A DNA stretch of 64,000 nucleotides, taken from positions 396,314,170-396,378,169 of the forward strand of contig NC_134354.1 in the NCBI RefSeq assembly GCF_048569485.1, given 5' to 3'. The notes beneath the pieces are model-generated. The model did no database searches. It was not told where the DNA came from and worked only from the letters and a program-made list of their open reading frames with translations. The position numbers and the translations under genes are program-made. Source of the stretch: Anomaloglossus baeobatrachus. Lineage: Eukaryota; Chordata; Amphibia; Anura; Aromobatidae. Shown in pieces: positions 37,901 through 49,900 of the stretch (position 1 is the first letter of the stretch; every line of letters starts with the position of its first letter).

Positions 37901-40900
37901 TTGTATTAACACGCTTCTGTAGCTCAGTGAAAGTTAACTGCTTTTCTATTCTTTTAAAGTGTCCCAGGTTCATTATATAGTTCATTAGATTTACATATAT
38001 GCTAGTCTAGGGAGGTCTTCTGCCTGGACAAGTAAGCACATGCACAATGGTGGTAAAGGTGTAGAGGGTTACTTACTGAAAGATGAAGACGTGGAAGCCA
38101 CAGGTATGCTGAGGTGAGAAGGCTCGAGAATTTCTGTAGACATGTGAATGTTTTTTCGGTGTCTCCTGACATAATCAAGAACATAGAAGATGCAAACCAA
38201 TCATGACCAGGATATCCTCCTTGTAAATATTCTACAGCAAGAACTGTTAAGGAACATGTAGCCTGGGCATGATGCAAAAGTAAAGTTATAGGACCAGGAG
38301 CATCCAGAAATATTACCTGATATAAAGAATTGGTAACACAACATACAAAAAAATAAGAAAAAATATTTTTTAGTATCCATTTATTTATTGCATTATCAGT
38401 GACTTATGTCGCTTCGGTCACTGCTCCTGTGCTTGCACAACAATATTATTGCTGTTATTAGCACACAAACAGCAATCATTACTCATTAGTAGATAAGCAG
38501 TAGGATTAATAAAAATATCCACAAGATCAGACACAACAATAAGACTCATTCTTCTTCCTCAGCTAGAGCATGTTAGTTGACATTTATGTTAAAATGGATT
38601 TTCCATTTTGGAAAATTCCTCTTCCCAAGCTGCAGTTTGTTTAAAAAATACAAACAAACTGTGCTTTACTCACCCTCTCCAGGTCCAGTGGTTAGTATTT
38701 GTACTCTTATTGTCTCATGGGCTGACTTCACATTGGCTGCAGCGCTGCAGCCAATCATTGACTTCAGTAATTCAGTTCAACATTATGTTGACGACATAAT
38801 CTACTCTGACCCACCAAGCTCAGTCACTGGCTGTAGCTGTGTTAACATGATGTCAGTGCTTCAGACAGTAACAGATACTGAGGGTAGCAGCGGAAAATCA
38901 GCACAGAACCAGGGATAGGAGAGTAATCTACAGTTTGTGGTCATAAAACAAACTGCATCTGGGGGACAAGCATTTTGCCGAAACCAGAAAACTCCTTTAA
39001 TGGAGAATGATAATGACAACTCAGGTATTTGTGCGATGAGCAACATTTGGAATTATTCTTGTTACCTCTACGAAGAAAAACTCAAGAAATTGGAAAAGGA
39101 TTACATTATTAAACAAGGTCTGCTTCCAGACGATGAAGACATAAGTAATCTTAGGCGGGCTTTGCACACTACGACATCGCAGGTGCGATGTCGGTGGGGT
39201 CAAATTGAAAGTGACGCACATCCGGCATCGCAGGCGACATCGTAGTGTGTAAAGCCTAGATGATACAATTAACGAGCGCAAAAGCGTCGTAATCGTATCA
39301 TCGGTGCAGTGTCGGCGTAATCCATAATTACGCTGATGCGACGGTCCGATGTTGTTCCTTGCTCCTGCGGCAGCATACATCGCTGTGTGTGAAGTCGCTG
39401 GAGCGAGGAACATCTCCTACCGGCGTCACCGCGGCTTCCGTAGGATATGCGTAAGGAAGGAGGTGGGCGGGATGTTTACATCCCGCTCATCTCCGCCCCT
39501 CCGCTCCTATTGGCCGCCTGCCGTGTGATAATAATAAGGAGGCGGGTCGCCGGCCAGAGCGACGTCGCAGGGCGGGTGAGTCCATGTGAAGCTGCCGTAG
39601 CGATAATGTTCGCTACGGCAGCTATCACAAGGATATCGAAGCTGCGATGGGGGTGGGGACTATCGCGCTCGGCATCGCAGCATCGGCCTGCGATGTCGCA
39701 GCGTGCAAAGTACCCCTTAGACTGTGAATCCTTAGCAATCACACTGACAATGTTATGGAAAGATTGTGGTTGTTGGATGTATCACCAGTAACAAGACTAT
39801 CAACTTTTTGTCAACACCTTGCGGACAGTAGATAAGTACATCCCCCATCTCAGGCTAAAGAAGTGCTTAGATTTTTATTAAGTAAACATTTAGGCGAGAA
39901 AGTTCTTTAGGATATTTTGGAATATAAGGATACGTAATGGAGAATTGACAGTAGTTTGATGCTGTTGAAGGAAACTTTCACACTGTTGAAGAAGCCGCGT
40001 AAGATCTTGCTCTTTGTTACCAGTCAGAACACCGAGATGTCTACCATACCTGGGCAAACAGAAAAGAGAAGGCTCAAGTTAATCTCAGGAATGTGCACAA
40101 AAAGCTTATAACTATTTTCTACCTAAGAATTCTTAAAATGCGAAAATCATGAAAAAAGAGAATTTTGTTTACTTACCGTAAATTCTTTTTCTTATAGTTC
40201 CGACATGGGAGACCCAAACCATGGGTGTATAGCTTCTGCCTCCGGAGAACACACAAAGTACTACACTCAAACGTGTAGCTCCTCCCTCCGGGCTATATAC
40301 ACCCCCTGGATGACAATCTAACCAGTTCAGTGCAAAAGCTGAAGGAGGACATCCACCCATAAGTAGAGATAGAGTAAAACTCGGAAAGACCAGAACTCTG
40401 TCTACTAACAACAGCCGGTGAAACACACGGAACAAAAAACTGCCAACAGGCAACAGGGAGGGTGCTGGGTCTCCCATGTCGGAACTATAAGAAAAAGAAT
40501 TTACGGTAAGTAAACAAAATTCTCTTTTTCTTTATCGTTCCTTATGGGAGACCCAAACCATGGGACGTTCCAAAGCAGTCCATGGGTGGGAAATAAACCA
40601 AACTGAGAAGTAGGCAAAACCTAACTTCACAAATGGGCGACAGCCGCCTGAAGAATGCGTCTGCCCAAGCTCGCATCTGCCGAAGCATGAGCATGTACTT
40701 GGTAGTGCTTCGAAAAAGTGTGCAGACTGGACCACGTGGCAGCCTGACAAACCTGCTGAGCCGTAGCCTGGTGCCTGAAAGCCCAGGAGGCACCGACAGC
40801 TCTGGTCGAGTGCGCCTTAATCCCTGGCGGAGGAGGCACCTGAGAACACTGGTAGGCATCGGAGATAGCCGACCTGATCCAACGAGCTAGGGTCGGTTTA

Positions 40901-43900
40901 GAAGCAGCGAGACCCTTGCGCTGACTAGTGGTTAGCACAAAAAGTGAGGTGCACCGCCTAAAAACGGCGGTACGTGACACATAGATTCGGAGCGCCCGCA
41001 CCAAATCTAAGGAATGCAACGCCTTCTCAAAGCGATGCACAGGGGCCGGACAAAGAGGAGGCAATGAAATCTCCTGGTTAAGGTGGAAAGGAGACACCAC
41101 CTTAGGGAGAAAGTCCGGAGTCGGACGAAGAACCACCTTGTCTTGGTGAAACACCAAAAAGGGGGATTCCGAAGAGAGCGCAGCCAAATCAGAAACTCTC
41201 CTGAGAGAAGTTATGGCTACTAGAAAAACAACTTTCTGTGAAAGTCTAAACAAAGGAACCTCCCTGAGAGGCTCAAAGGGGGGTTTCTGTAAGGCCGTGA
41301 GGACCAGATTAAGGTCCCAGGGATCCAAGGGCCGCCGGTAAGGAGGAATGATGTGAGATGCGCCATGCATGAAGGTGCGCACCTGAGCCAGTCGGGCGAT
41401 ACGCCGCTGGAACAATACCGACAGAGCCGACACCTGTCCCTTGAGGGAATTGAGGGACAGTCCTAGCTGTAGACCGGACTGTAGAAAAGACAGGATGGTC
41501 GGCAAGGAGAACGGCCAAGGAGCATGGTCGGAAGAGCGACACCAGGACAGGAAAATCCTCCAAGTCCTGTGGTAAATCTTGGCCGAGGAAGACTTCCGAG
41601 CCTGAGTCATGGTGGAGATGACCTCAGAGGGAATGCCTGAAGCCGTCAGGATCCAGGACTCAAGAGCCACGCCGTCAATCTGAGAGCCGCAGAATTCTGG
41701 CGGAAGAACGGACCTTGAGAGAGAAGGTCTGGGCGGTCCGGGAGATGCCACGGCACCTCTACGGACAGACGGAGCAGGTCTGGGTACCAAGCTCGCCTGG
41801 GCCAGTCCGGAGCAATGATTATGACTCGACGGCCCTCCATTCTGATCTTGCGCAGAACCCTGGGCAAGAGCGCTAGAGGGGGAAACACATAGGCCAGACG
41901 GAACTGAGACCAATCTTGAACCAGTGCATCTGCTGCGAAGGCTTGAGGATCGTGGGAGCGAGCCACGTAAACCGGAACCTTGTTGTTGTGCCGGGATGCC
42001 ATTAGATCCACTTCCGGAGTGCCCCACTTGCGGCAGATTGATCTGAACACTGACGGATGCAGGGCCCACTCGCCGCTGTCCACGGTTTGACGGCTGAGAT
42101 AATCGGCCTCCCAGTTTTCCACGCCTGGGATGTGGACTGCAGATATGGTGGACTTGGAGTCCTCCGTCCACTGGAGGATTCGTTGAACCTCCAACATCGC
42201 CAGACGGCTGTGAGTCCCGCCCTGGTGATTGATGTAGGCAACCGCTGTCGCGTTGTCCGACTGAACTCGAATGTGCCTGCCCGCCAACAGGTGGTGGAAG
42301 GCTAGGAGAGCTAGAAACACAGCTCTGATCTCCAGCACATTGATCGAGAGGGCTGATTCGGACTGAGTCCAAGTGCCCTGTGCTCGGTGATGGAGAAATA
42401 CTGCTCCCCAACCGGAGAGGCTGGCATCCGTGGTGAGGATCACCCAGGACGGAGTCAGGAAGGAGCGTCCCTGTGACAGAGAGAGGGGCCGAAGCCACCA
42501 CTGAAGGGAGCTCCTGGTCTGTGACGACAGAGCTACCAGCCTGTGCAAGGAAGAGATCCGCTTGTCCCAACAGCGGAGAATGTCCAGCTGCAGGGGACGC
42601 AGATGGAACTGGGCAAAGGGAACCGCTTCCATTGACGCCACCATCTGACCCAGCACCTGCATGAGGTGTCTGATGGAATGAAGGCGGTGCCTCAGCAGAG
42701 AGCGCACCGCCAGACGAAGGGACTGCTGTTTGACTAAGCGCAACTTGACAAGTGCCGGCAGAGTCTCGAATTGCATCCCTAGGTACATAAGCACCTGGGT
42801 CGGGGCCAGAGTGGACTTGGGCAGGTTGACAAGCCACCCGAACTGAACGAGCGTGGCGAGAGTGAGAGAGACACTCCGCTGGCAGTCTGCACTGGATGAG
42901 GCCTTGACTAGAAGGTCGTCCAGGTAAGGAATCACTGCCAACCCCTGGAGGTGCAGGACCGCAACCACTGCTGCCATGACCTTGGTGAATACTCGAGGGG
43001 CCGTGGCTAAGCCGAAGGGGAGAGCCACGAATTGGAAATGTTCCTCTCCGATTGCAAAGCGTAGCCAACGCTGGTGTGAAACCGCAATAGGCACATGCAG
43101 ATAGGCATCTCTGATGTCGATGGATGCCAGAAAATCTCCTTGGGTCATTGAGGCAATGACCGATCTCAGAGATTCCATGCGAAAGTGCCGCACCTGAACA
43201 TGCTTGTTGAGAAGCTTGAGATCCAGGATGGGCCGGAAGGAACCGTCCTTCTTGGGGACTAGAAAGAGGTTTGAGTAGAAACCGCTGAACCGTTCCCGGG
43301 CGGGAACCGGAACAATTACACCGTTGGCCTGCAGGGATGCCACGGCCTGAGTCTTTTGAGGACGCGGCTTTGCGCGCCAGTTGGATTTACGATCCTTGGC
43401 TGCGGTAGTGGACGAGGTCGAGGGCTTAGAGGATGACCAGTTAGGGGAACGAAAGGAACGAAACCTCGATTGGTTCCTGCCCTGGACAGGTTTCATGGTT
43501 TTAGTTTGTGGCAAGGAAGTACTCTTCCCGCCAGTAGCTTCCTTAATTATGTCATCCAGCTGTTCCCCAAACAGCCGGGACCCAGCAAAGGGGAGACTCG
43601 CAAGGTACTTCTTAGAGGAAGCGTCTGCTTTCCACTCTCGAAGCCACAAGATCCTGCGGATCGCGAGGGAGTTAGCGGAGGCCACCGCCGTGCGGTGAGA
43701 AGCCTCCAGGATGGCAGACATGGCGTAGGATGCAAAAGCCGAAGCTTGAGAAGTTAAGGCATCCATCTCAGGAATAGAGTCCCTGGTGAGGGAATGGATC
43801 TCCGCCAGAGAGGCAGAGACTGCCTTAAGAGCCCACATTGCCGCAAAAGACGGGGAGAACGAGGCTCCTGCCGCCTCATATACAGACTTGGCCAGAAGGT

Positions 43901-46900
43901 CAACCTGGCGGTCAGTGGGATCCTTAAGAGAAGTGCCATCAGCCACAGCTACGACTGTGCGGGCTGAGATTCTGGACACCGGAGGGTCTACCTTTGGGGA
44001 CTGGGCCCATTCCTTAACCACCTCTGGTGGAAAAGGAAAACGGTCATCCGAACTACGCTTCGGAAAACGTTTGTCAGGACAGGCCCTGGGCTTGGTAACA
44101 GTGGTCTGAAAGCTGGAGTGGTTAAAAAACATACTCCTAGCTCTCTTAGGTGAGGTAAACTGGTGTATCTCTACCAGAGAGGCTTGTTCCTCTGACTCTG
44201 GTGGGTTGAGGTTCAGTACGGAGTTAATGGACGCAATCAAGTCACTAACATCCGCATCACCCTCAGACAAGTCAATGGGGTACATAGAGGTAGCGTCTGA
44301 GCCCACAGTAAACGAATCCTCCTCGCCCTGCACCTCGGCACGAGAATCAGAGCCGTGGGAAGAGGAAGGAGAAGGGTCCCTGCGTCTCCGTTTAGGGGGA
44401 CGGGGTCCTAGGACATGCTCTGAGAGCTCTGCAGAGCTCAGAGCAGCAGGGGCACCCTGAGAAGGGGGCTGATGCATGGTCAGCAGTGTCCGGGACAGCT
44501 GCCCCATGGAGTCGGCAAAAGACTGGGAAATAGCTTGTGAAAAGGATGCTACCCAAGCCGGGGGTTCAGCCACCGGGGTTGGAGCAGCCGGAGGGACCCC
44601 TGAGGAGGCTCCAGGCTGAGACACAACCATATTAGCACAGGCATCACAATGTGGGTATGTGCTTGGCTCTGGCAGAATGAGCTTACATGCAGTGCATATA
44701 GCGTACATGTTTGCAGCCTTGCTTCGGGTGACAGACATGCTGCTGAGGTGGAAGCTCTGCAGCAAGAATACACTCCTGTAGAATGCCCTGAGAGTGTATA
44801 ATAAAAAGCCCACAACCAGAGGTTGTGGCTTACCAGACCGCTCTCTGTGTGCCCTCCGGATTCCACAGCTCAAAGCCCCAGTGAAGCGTCAGCCTTCCTA
44901 AACAGCAGCAGCTGCAGCATCCAGCGCCGTCCAGTGTAAGAACGCTGAGAAAATGGCGCTGGAAGGAGGAGGGGGGGAGGGTATTAGCCCAAGAGCGGGA
45001 AAACGGAGGGCCAGGGAGAGATACAGGGGAGGGAACATCTCCCCAGAGAGGAGTGCCCTCCCCTCTGCTGGCCGGGCGGTGGGCGGCGCCACGCTATGCA
45101 TCCTGTATGCATGACATGCAGAGAAGCCGAAACTAGGCCCAAACTGAAGCCGGGGCCTAGATTTTAACATGCGGCCGACGAGCAGGCACCTTCGGCGCGG
45201 TTCTCAGGGGAAACCCCCAGAACCGGCCGGAATTTACAGTAAAGATAAAACACATACTGTCCCCCTAATAAAAGTACCCGGGACCCCTGAAAAATGTCTC
45301 AATACTTAGCTTTTGAGACGCAAGGCCAGTCCCTGAGGGGGGGTTGAACGCTCCTTCCAGCAGGAACCAGACAGGGCTGCGGATGGAGACCGGTCTCCTG
45401 CAAGCAGAGAGGACCGTGACAGCTCCCAATTCAAACCAGAGCCTCTCAGAGGATGTGAAGGAGCGCGGCATGTGAAGGCTCCAGCCTTGTAAAGTCAACC
45501 TTAACAGCACCGCCGACAGAGTGGGGTGAGAAGGGACATGCCGGGAGTCCAGACTGGACCCGCTTTTCTTCCAAATCTTTAAAATCAAAATAAAAATGAA
45601 AAAAATATCAGCGAATGCATGTGTGTGTGTGATCCTCCTGACACAAAGCATTGAACTGGTTAGATTGTCATCCAGGGGGTGTATATAGCCCGGAGGGAGG
45701 AGCTACACGTTTGAGTGTAGTACTTTGTGTGTCCTCCGGAGGCAGAAGCTATACACCCATGGTTTGGGTCTCCCATAAGGAACGATAAAGAAAATGGCTT
45801 TTAGCCTTTGCTGCTTCTTATACTGACTGCCATCAGTTCCCGTCTCACCCAAGAGCACTTACAGAACTGCAAGACTTGTCACCTATTGGTCTTGCTCCAG
45901 CCTCCGAGCTACACTCCTCAAAATCCACATCATGGTCAATACACCACACCAATACTTAACTCGGCGTGTGAAAGGATAGTGGTGTGTTAACTGATTCCTT
46001 CAGGAATCTTGGCAAAAACCTCATTGTGAGAACATGGCCTATGGCTGCAAGATAAATGGTAAATATCATGGCTTGAATTCTGCTAAGTGCTTTTACCCTT
46101 CTATGTTGTCAGAGGGTGCTCAGAAAGAATGGTTGCTTAGGACACACTGCCTAATGGTCCATTTACATTACCCGCATGGCGGCATTAATGATTGCCGATT
46201 GCTATTTGTTTGTTGATCGGAGGTCATGTTATAGCCTGTTTACACAGGCAGACAGTGCCTCAGAGGCTCACTAATTACACAGTAATGGGAAGTTCAGTGC
46301 ACGCAGGCAGCCATTATTCTTAGAAGTGCAGGTCCAGTTTACACAGGATGATGCGCTACCAAGAACGATCATTTCTTTTGTGCAATCTAGAAGATAATTT
46401 CACCTGACGAACAAGTGTTTTGCTCCCTTGTTGGATGATTGTCAGCCTGTGCACACAGCAAGATTATTGTGGAAAGAGTGTTCACGGTACCCTTACAGTC
46501 TGAATAAACCTTACTGTGTAACTGATGGTCAGGCGATGTATAGAATCAAAGAAACTCACCTCTCCTCAGCTCTCCGAGAAGAGATGATCTGGAATAAAGT
46601 GGCCAAGCGCTCAGCTATTTATTTATGATTTCTTATATAGCGCCATTTCTAGTCTGCTACTTTATAGTAAAGATCAGTGGTGGATTCGGCACTCAGACCC
46701 CAACTGAGAAGTCACTTTCTTATGACAAAAGTTTTACAATTTAGAATTTCACAGGCCGCAGATTTTATAATTTAGAGCCATCTTCTTCTATCTTGATTTT
46801 ACCTGATCACAATTTTTACGCCCAGCTGCTGGAATGGAGTAAGGCCTTCATTTGGTATATGTGAATCTAGATAAAATAGAACCAATATGATATTACAAAT

Positions 46901-49900
46901 CCTGTTTTACCAATCTAGTTCAAACATTACAGTTTCTAACTAAGAACTTTTGGTTGGGACGCACATAATGTGAACAATCAGTCATGTTCTGCAGTGCACC
47001 CATCAACATCCAAATGCCCCCAAAACTGTACTACGAAGACTCATGAAATAAAGCAATAATTCATGAAGATTTAATTTCAGGAACTTTACTAATAAAAATA
47101 ACGTACCTTTATATTCTGAATGTTGAAAAGCACAGTTGGAAGGAATGTCATAGATGTAGGATATAAATTTCACCAATAGATCTCCATACACTATGGGAAG
47201 CAAAATAAATGCAAGTGTATAGTTATTTAATAGCAGGACATACGACATAATAACTTATAAATGCAAAACCTCTCCTTAGTCTCTTTCTTTAGATCCGATT
47301 CAGAATCCGCGGCCATATAAATCAATGGGGAACGGGATCCGGGACGAGAGAGAGAGGGGGAGAGGGAGAGAGAGAGAGAGAGGGAAAAAAAAAAAAGGAT
47401 CCGGATCGTGCACCCCGGATCCCGGGTACTGGTCGGACTCGGATCGGAATCTCGAACCATGCGGATCCGGATTTTTCAGAAAATAGGTATGGAAAGCTCC
47501 AGTAGACCCCACTGACATGGTAAACCACTAGTACCCCATGATCAGGAAGGAAGCCAGTGAGTGCTCTATTTAAATGGAACCGTCAGAGATTGACAGCAGC
47601 ATCTAAATGTTAAAGGGACTCTTATCAGCCCAAAATGATTGTTCAAACCAAGTATAGGTGCGTCTGTGGGTCAGAGGTGTCTATCGGGAGCACATATACC
47701 ACCCTCCATAGAGCAGGCCATACAACAGGCCAGTTAGGAGAGGACAACTTTACCAAGTGTTATATAAACACTACTGCCTATATATATTATAGCCCACATC
47801 ACTTACCTGATCCTCTTAATACACCAGGCTTGGATTTAATAGTTCTACAGAACAGTCTTTTACAATTATCCAACCAAGCTACTTTTTGGTCTGTGCCTCC
47901 AGATGAGAGAAAGCTCAAGAGTTCATGGTCTAAGAAAATAAAAAAAAGTCCACCATTAAAAACATGTTACTTTTTATTCACACCACGTTAAATAGGTGTT
48001 GCACATGAAAGTCTGTGGTAGGGACCGGGTGGGCTACAGCGGCAGGAGTGGGATGGATGGGAGTTGTAGTTCTAATTGGTGGGTCCCCATGGCTTGAAGC
48101 GTTTTGAGGTCCCCTAATGGTCTCACAATCATAATAATAGTTTATCCGGCTCTTTGAATTTGATGATCAATCCTTAGGATAGGCTAACAATGCTAGATCG
48201 GCGGGGTCTGACTGGCTGTATGAAGGGCCCAAGAAACTCCACAATTTTCACTGAGTTGTATGGAAGCTCGTTTATCCTTGCAGCAGCTTGCACAGATAAG
48301 CCATCATCACCATTCCCCTCCTACCACCCTCATTCACTGGCAAAACATGTGATACAAACTGCACCACAAAACAAAGAAAAACTTTACACCATTTTATGTT
48401 TTTGCAGAATCACTTTAAATTTTGTGATTTATTTTTTGGTCGTGATTAGTGATGAGCGAGCACTACCAAGCTTGGGTGCTTGGTACTCGTAATGAGTAGT
48501 GATGAGTGAACACTACCATGCTCAGGTGCTCAGTACTGGAATGGAGTAGTGATGAGCAAGCACTACCATGCTTGGGTGCTCAGTATTGGTATTGAGTAGT
48601 AATGAGTGAGCACTACCATGCTCGAGTGCACGGTACAGGTAACGAGTAGTGTTGAGCAAGCACTACCATGCTCGGGTGCTCGGTATTGGTAACGAGTAGT
48701 GATGAGCGAGCAATCAATACCATGCTTGGGTGCTCTCTACTGGTAACGAGTAGTGATGAGTAAGCACTACCATGCTCGGGTGCTTGGTGCTGGTAATAAG
48801 TAGTGATGAACAAGCACTATTATGCTCGTGTGCTCGCTATTAGTAACGAGTAGTGATGAGCGAGCACTACCATGCTCGGGTACTCTGTACTGGTAACGAG
48901 TAGTGAGTGAGTACTACCATGCTTGTGTACTCGTTATTGGTAACAAGTAGTGATGAGCGAGTACTACCATGCTCGGGTGCTCAGTACTGGTAACGAGTAG
49001 TGATGAGCAAGCACTACCATGCTCAGGTGCTCGGTACTGGTAATGAGTAGTGATGAATGAGCACTACCATGCTCAGGTGCTCGGTATTGGTAAGGAGTAG
49101 TGATGAGCGAGCACTACCATGCTCGGGTACTTGGTACTCGTAAAAAGCAGTCGTATGCTCGGATGGGCTCGACTTGTGTACCGAATATAATTGAAGTCAA
49201 TGGGATACGGAAGTGTGGCGCCCCTGAGGCTTCAGTCATCACAGGGTACGACACCTGATTTTAGGTGTTGTGCTCATCCCGGATTCCTGGGTGATCAGTG
49301 CTGGATCTACACCACACTACAAACTACACTCTACAAACTTCCCTCCCCAATTGGGACTGGGACCAGGGTCGGGTCACAAAGGGAGTCGCCACAGCGGTTG
49401 GATCTATGGGATGCCACTGCACTTAGGGACTCCCGACCTACTGGGTCCGGGACTCCGGGTCAGGGAGGAGGCGTCACCAGGGAGTGGGAGGAGTCTAAAG
49501 AACCATTAGAGAGAGTTTGAAAAGTCAGTCAGCGGGGGACTTTGTGGAGGGAGGAGCTCACCAGCTGACCTAGTGACTTCGGTGGGACAAAAGGAGTACA
49601 GTCGCCGGGAGAGAACGGTGTCAGTACTCACAGGACTGAGCACGGATGGGGTGCAGAGACCTAATACAGGAAGACGCTTTAGGCTCACCTGTTAAATCTG
49701 CCAGGTGAGGGAATCATCAAGGTTCCTCACCGACTTTAGTGTCTGGGGCACAGCAGCAAAGAGGGAATCCGGGAATTGGGACAGAGGTCCAACCCATTAA
49801 GAAGTTCACACTGCCTGCCATACGGGCCAGGATTGTGAGACCATTAGGGGACCTCAAAACGCTTCAGGCCACGGGGACCCACCAATTAGAACTACAACTC

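Larger units (their letters stand above)
24439..37903 (-). mobile_element. Tc1-like transposon X, expanded to 13.5 kb by nested insertions
   Basis: Ends CAGTCATGACTGAAAGCG and ...TTTTGGCCATGATTG are inverted and flanked by TA (24437-24438, 37904-37905). Minus-strand transposase pieces: C-terminal [19 protein letters not shown] with the catalytic E (about 25390-25460), [10 protein letters not shown] with a catalytic D (about 25620-25665), and N-terminal parts around 32820-32930 and 37320-37500. Without its insertions it would be about 1.6 kb. The same family as copy C at 51965. Non-functional. Confidence 0.85.
38220..39933. other. Intron with MITEs and a plus-strand ORF remnant
   Basis: 1714 bp. 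38575-38995 looks like an old foldback element (GCAGTTTGTTT...AAACAAACTGC ends). 39154-39717 is an M1-family MITE, split off below. The sequence around it has an unidentified coding-like stretch on the plus strand. 38320-38570 is AT-rich with nothing recognised. Confidence 0.5.
40152..45794 (-). mobile_element. DIRS-1, whole-looking tyrosine-recombinase retrotransposon
   Basis: A fossil entry. 5.6 kb. Inverted terminal repeats (left about 40152-40335, right about 45653-45794) and an internal complementary region at 40488-40550 that joins the complements of both outer ends, the diagnostic DIRS layout. Minus-strand parts: leader, gag-like then RT and RNase H in one frame, and a tyrosine recombinase frame overlapping its end. 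No breaks are obvious, so it looks whole and fairly young. It occupies almost the entire intron between tbc1d32 exons. Confidence 0.9.

Noticed and set aside
38220-38316. Upstream extension of the 38077-38219 exon ([16 protein letters not shown])
   Set aside because: Open frame, but its phase cannot join the exon at 39934. The internal acceptor at 38219 fits phase and TBC1D32 continuity.
41722-43068. Long minus-strand open frame upstream of the DIRS-1 recombinase as extra protein
   Set aside because: Antiphase shadow of RT/RNase H with serine/proline-rich composition; only the C-terminal part shows recombinase motifs. The same holds for the DIRS-2 and DIRS-3 frames.
45857-45862. GTAAGT as donor of the 45849-45954 exon
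   Set aside because: It would leave phase 0, which does not fit the next exon; the GTGAGA donor does.
47227-47528. SLSLSLSLS-rich minus-strand frames
   Set aside because: Translation of a (GA)n tract.
48447-49146. CRISPR-like array
   Set aside because: The units are contiguous with no spacers, and the repeat is a hAT end in a vertebrate genome.
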